Below, piece by piece: positions 63,696 through 64,000 of a DNA stretch of 64,000 nt. The translations under genes were made by a program, and so were the position numbers. Below the pieces are notes generated by a model. The model did no database searches. It had not been told where the DNA came from and saw only the letters and a list, made by a program, of their open reading frames with translations. Position 1 is the first letter of the stretch, and every line of letters starts with the position of its first letter. The DNA comes from Ottowia massiliensis (GTDB lineage Bacteria; Pseudomonadota; Gammaproteobacteria; Burkholderiales; Burkholderiaceae_C). Location of the stretch: the NCBI RefSeq assembly GCF_900240305.1, contig NZ_LT964854.1, positions 1,178,001 through 1,242,000 of the forward strand, in the 5' to 3' direction.

Positions 63696-64000
63696 ATGAC
63701 ATGCCGCTACGCTTTGACAGATACCCAATGAGAGCGCATTCAGGCCCTTTTGCCCGGCAGGGCTGGCCTGCGGGGGGCGCCTCCCGCAGTCAACCGTCGC
63801 CTGTTTGTCGATGCCGAGCTCTATTGCTGCTGCGCCGGGATGCCTCGGCGCAATCTGCCGGAGCGCTTTGGCGACTTTCGCGTCATTCATCTGCACCATT
63901 CGCGCCGGAGCCGATCGGACCCGTTCGAGTGTGCGGCAGCGCGTGTTCCAGGCCATGGTTCAGGATGCGGACAATGAATAGGCCATGATCGACTCGGCAT
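63696..64000 (+). pseudogene. IS5-family transposase remnant (runs off right edge)
   Basis: It starts MTCRYALTDTQ, then a TGA where relatives have Trp, then ERIQALLPGRAG, NRRLFVDAELYCCCAGMPRR, NLPERFGDFRVIH. The frame then shifts near 63930 to RQRVFQAMVQDADNE, meets TAG at about 63976 and goes on AMIDSA. This is the N-terminal third of an IS5-group transposase with two nonsense codons and a frameshift, so inactive. Confidence 0.78.

Overview
The window is GC-rich chromosomal DNA from a betaproteobacterium, most likely Burkholderiales and close to Comamonadaceae. The evidence is gene content and order: minCDE, DUF2788, two YceI proteins beside a cytochrome b561, leuS-lptE, argJ/radA/mrp/metG, and a DUF454 gene next to gshB. 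Most of it is housekeeping sequence, interrupted by three accessory regions and by two families of dispersed short repeats.

Layout. 1-13,526: the N-terminus of a sensor kinase, cytochrome b561 plus two YceI genes, phospholipase A, a Spy-like protein, DUF2788, the minCDE operon, gshB, an aroG-type DAHP synthase and a Dcu-type dicarboxylate carrier. 13,986-22,790: a double-glycine bacteriocin locus. It holds a CvaA/HlyD-type adaptor, three small GG-leader peptides alternating with five CPBP (CAAX-like) membrane proteases, and a C39-peptidase ABC exporter. The adaptor is hit once and the exporter three times by a palindromic element of about 162 bp whose exact removal restores the reading frame. 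22,930-27,590: leuS, lptE, infA and a small secreted protein. 27,791-34,409: an RNA-repair (rtc) locus. A divergent RtcR activator faces an operon that appears to start with a sigma-54 promoter and two tRNA-like genes (Arg-type and Asn-type), followed by slipin, a zinc-ribbon protein, a low-GC HEPN protein and the RtcB ligase. 34,685-54,229: purU, lon, argJ, radA, mrp, metG, a decayed lipase effector with an ankyrin lipoprotein, an ABC exporter, pyrF, brnQ, and an NfeD/SPFH pair. 54,263-63,586: an island of about 9.3 kb in tRNA-Ser(GGA), with a frameshifted tyrosine integrase, phage-satellite-like genes, a reverse transcriptase and a DUF1883-TIR protein. The right edge runs into a decayed IS5-family transposase.

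How parts work together. The rtc locus reads as one regulated system: damage sensing by the RtcR CARF domain, sigma-54 transcription, and RtcB ligation, with tRNA-like transcripts at the head of the operon. The bacteriocin locus has structural peptides with conserved hairpin leaders, putative immunity proteases and a dedicated exporter, but its export genes look inactivated. Many apparent pseudogenes here depend on single-base frameshifts, so raw-read verification would matter before calling each lesion biological.

Repeat family A is a palindrome of about 162 bp with AGAACC...GGTTCT ends. Repeat family B is about 80 bp with a CACTAGGACAT core and GGAGC at both ends. Both are scattered through intergenic DNA. 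A 14-bp motif, TGCAATTGATTGCA, recurs only inside the tRNA-Ser island.
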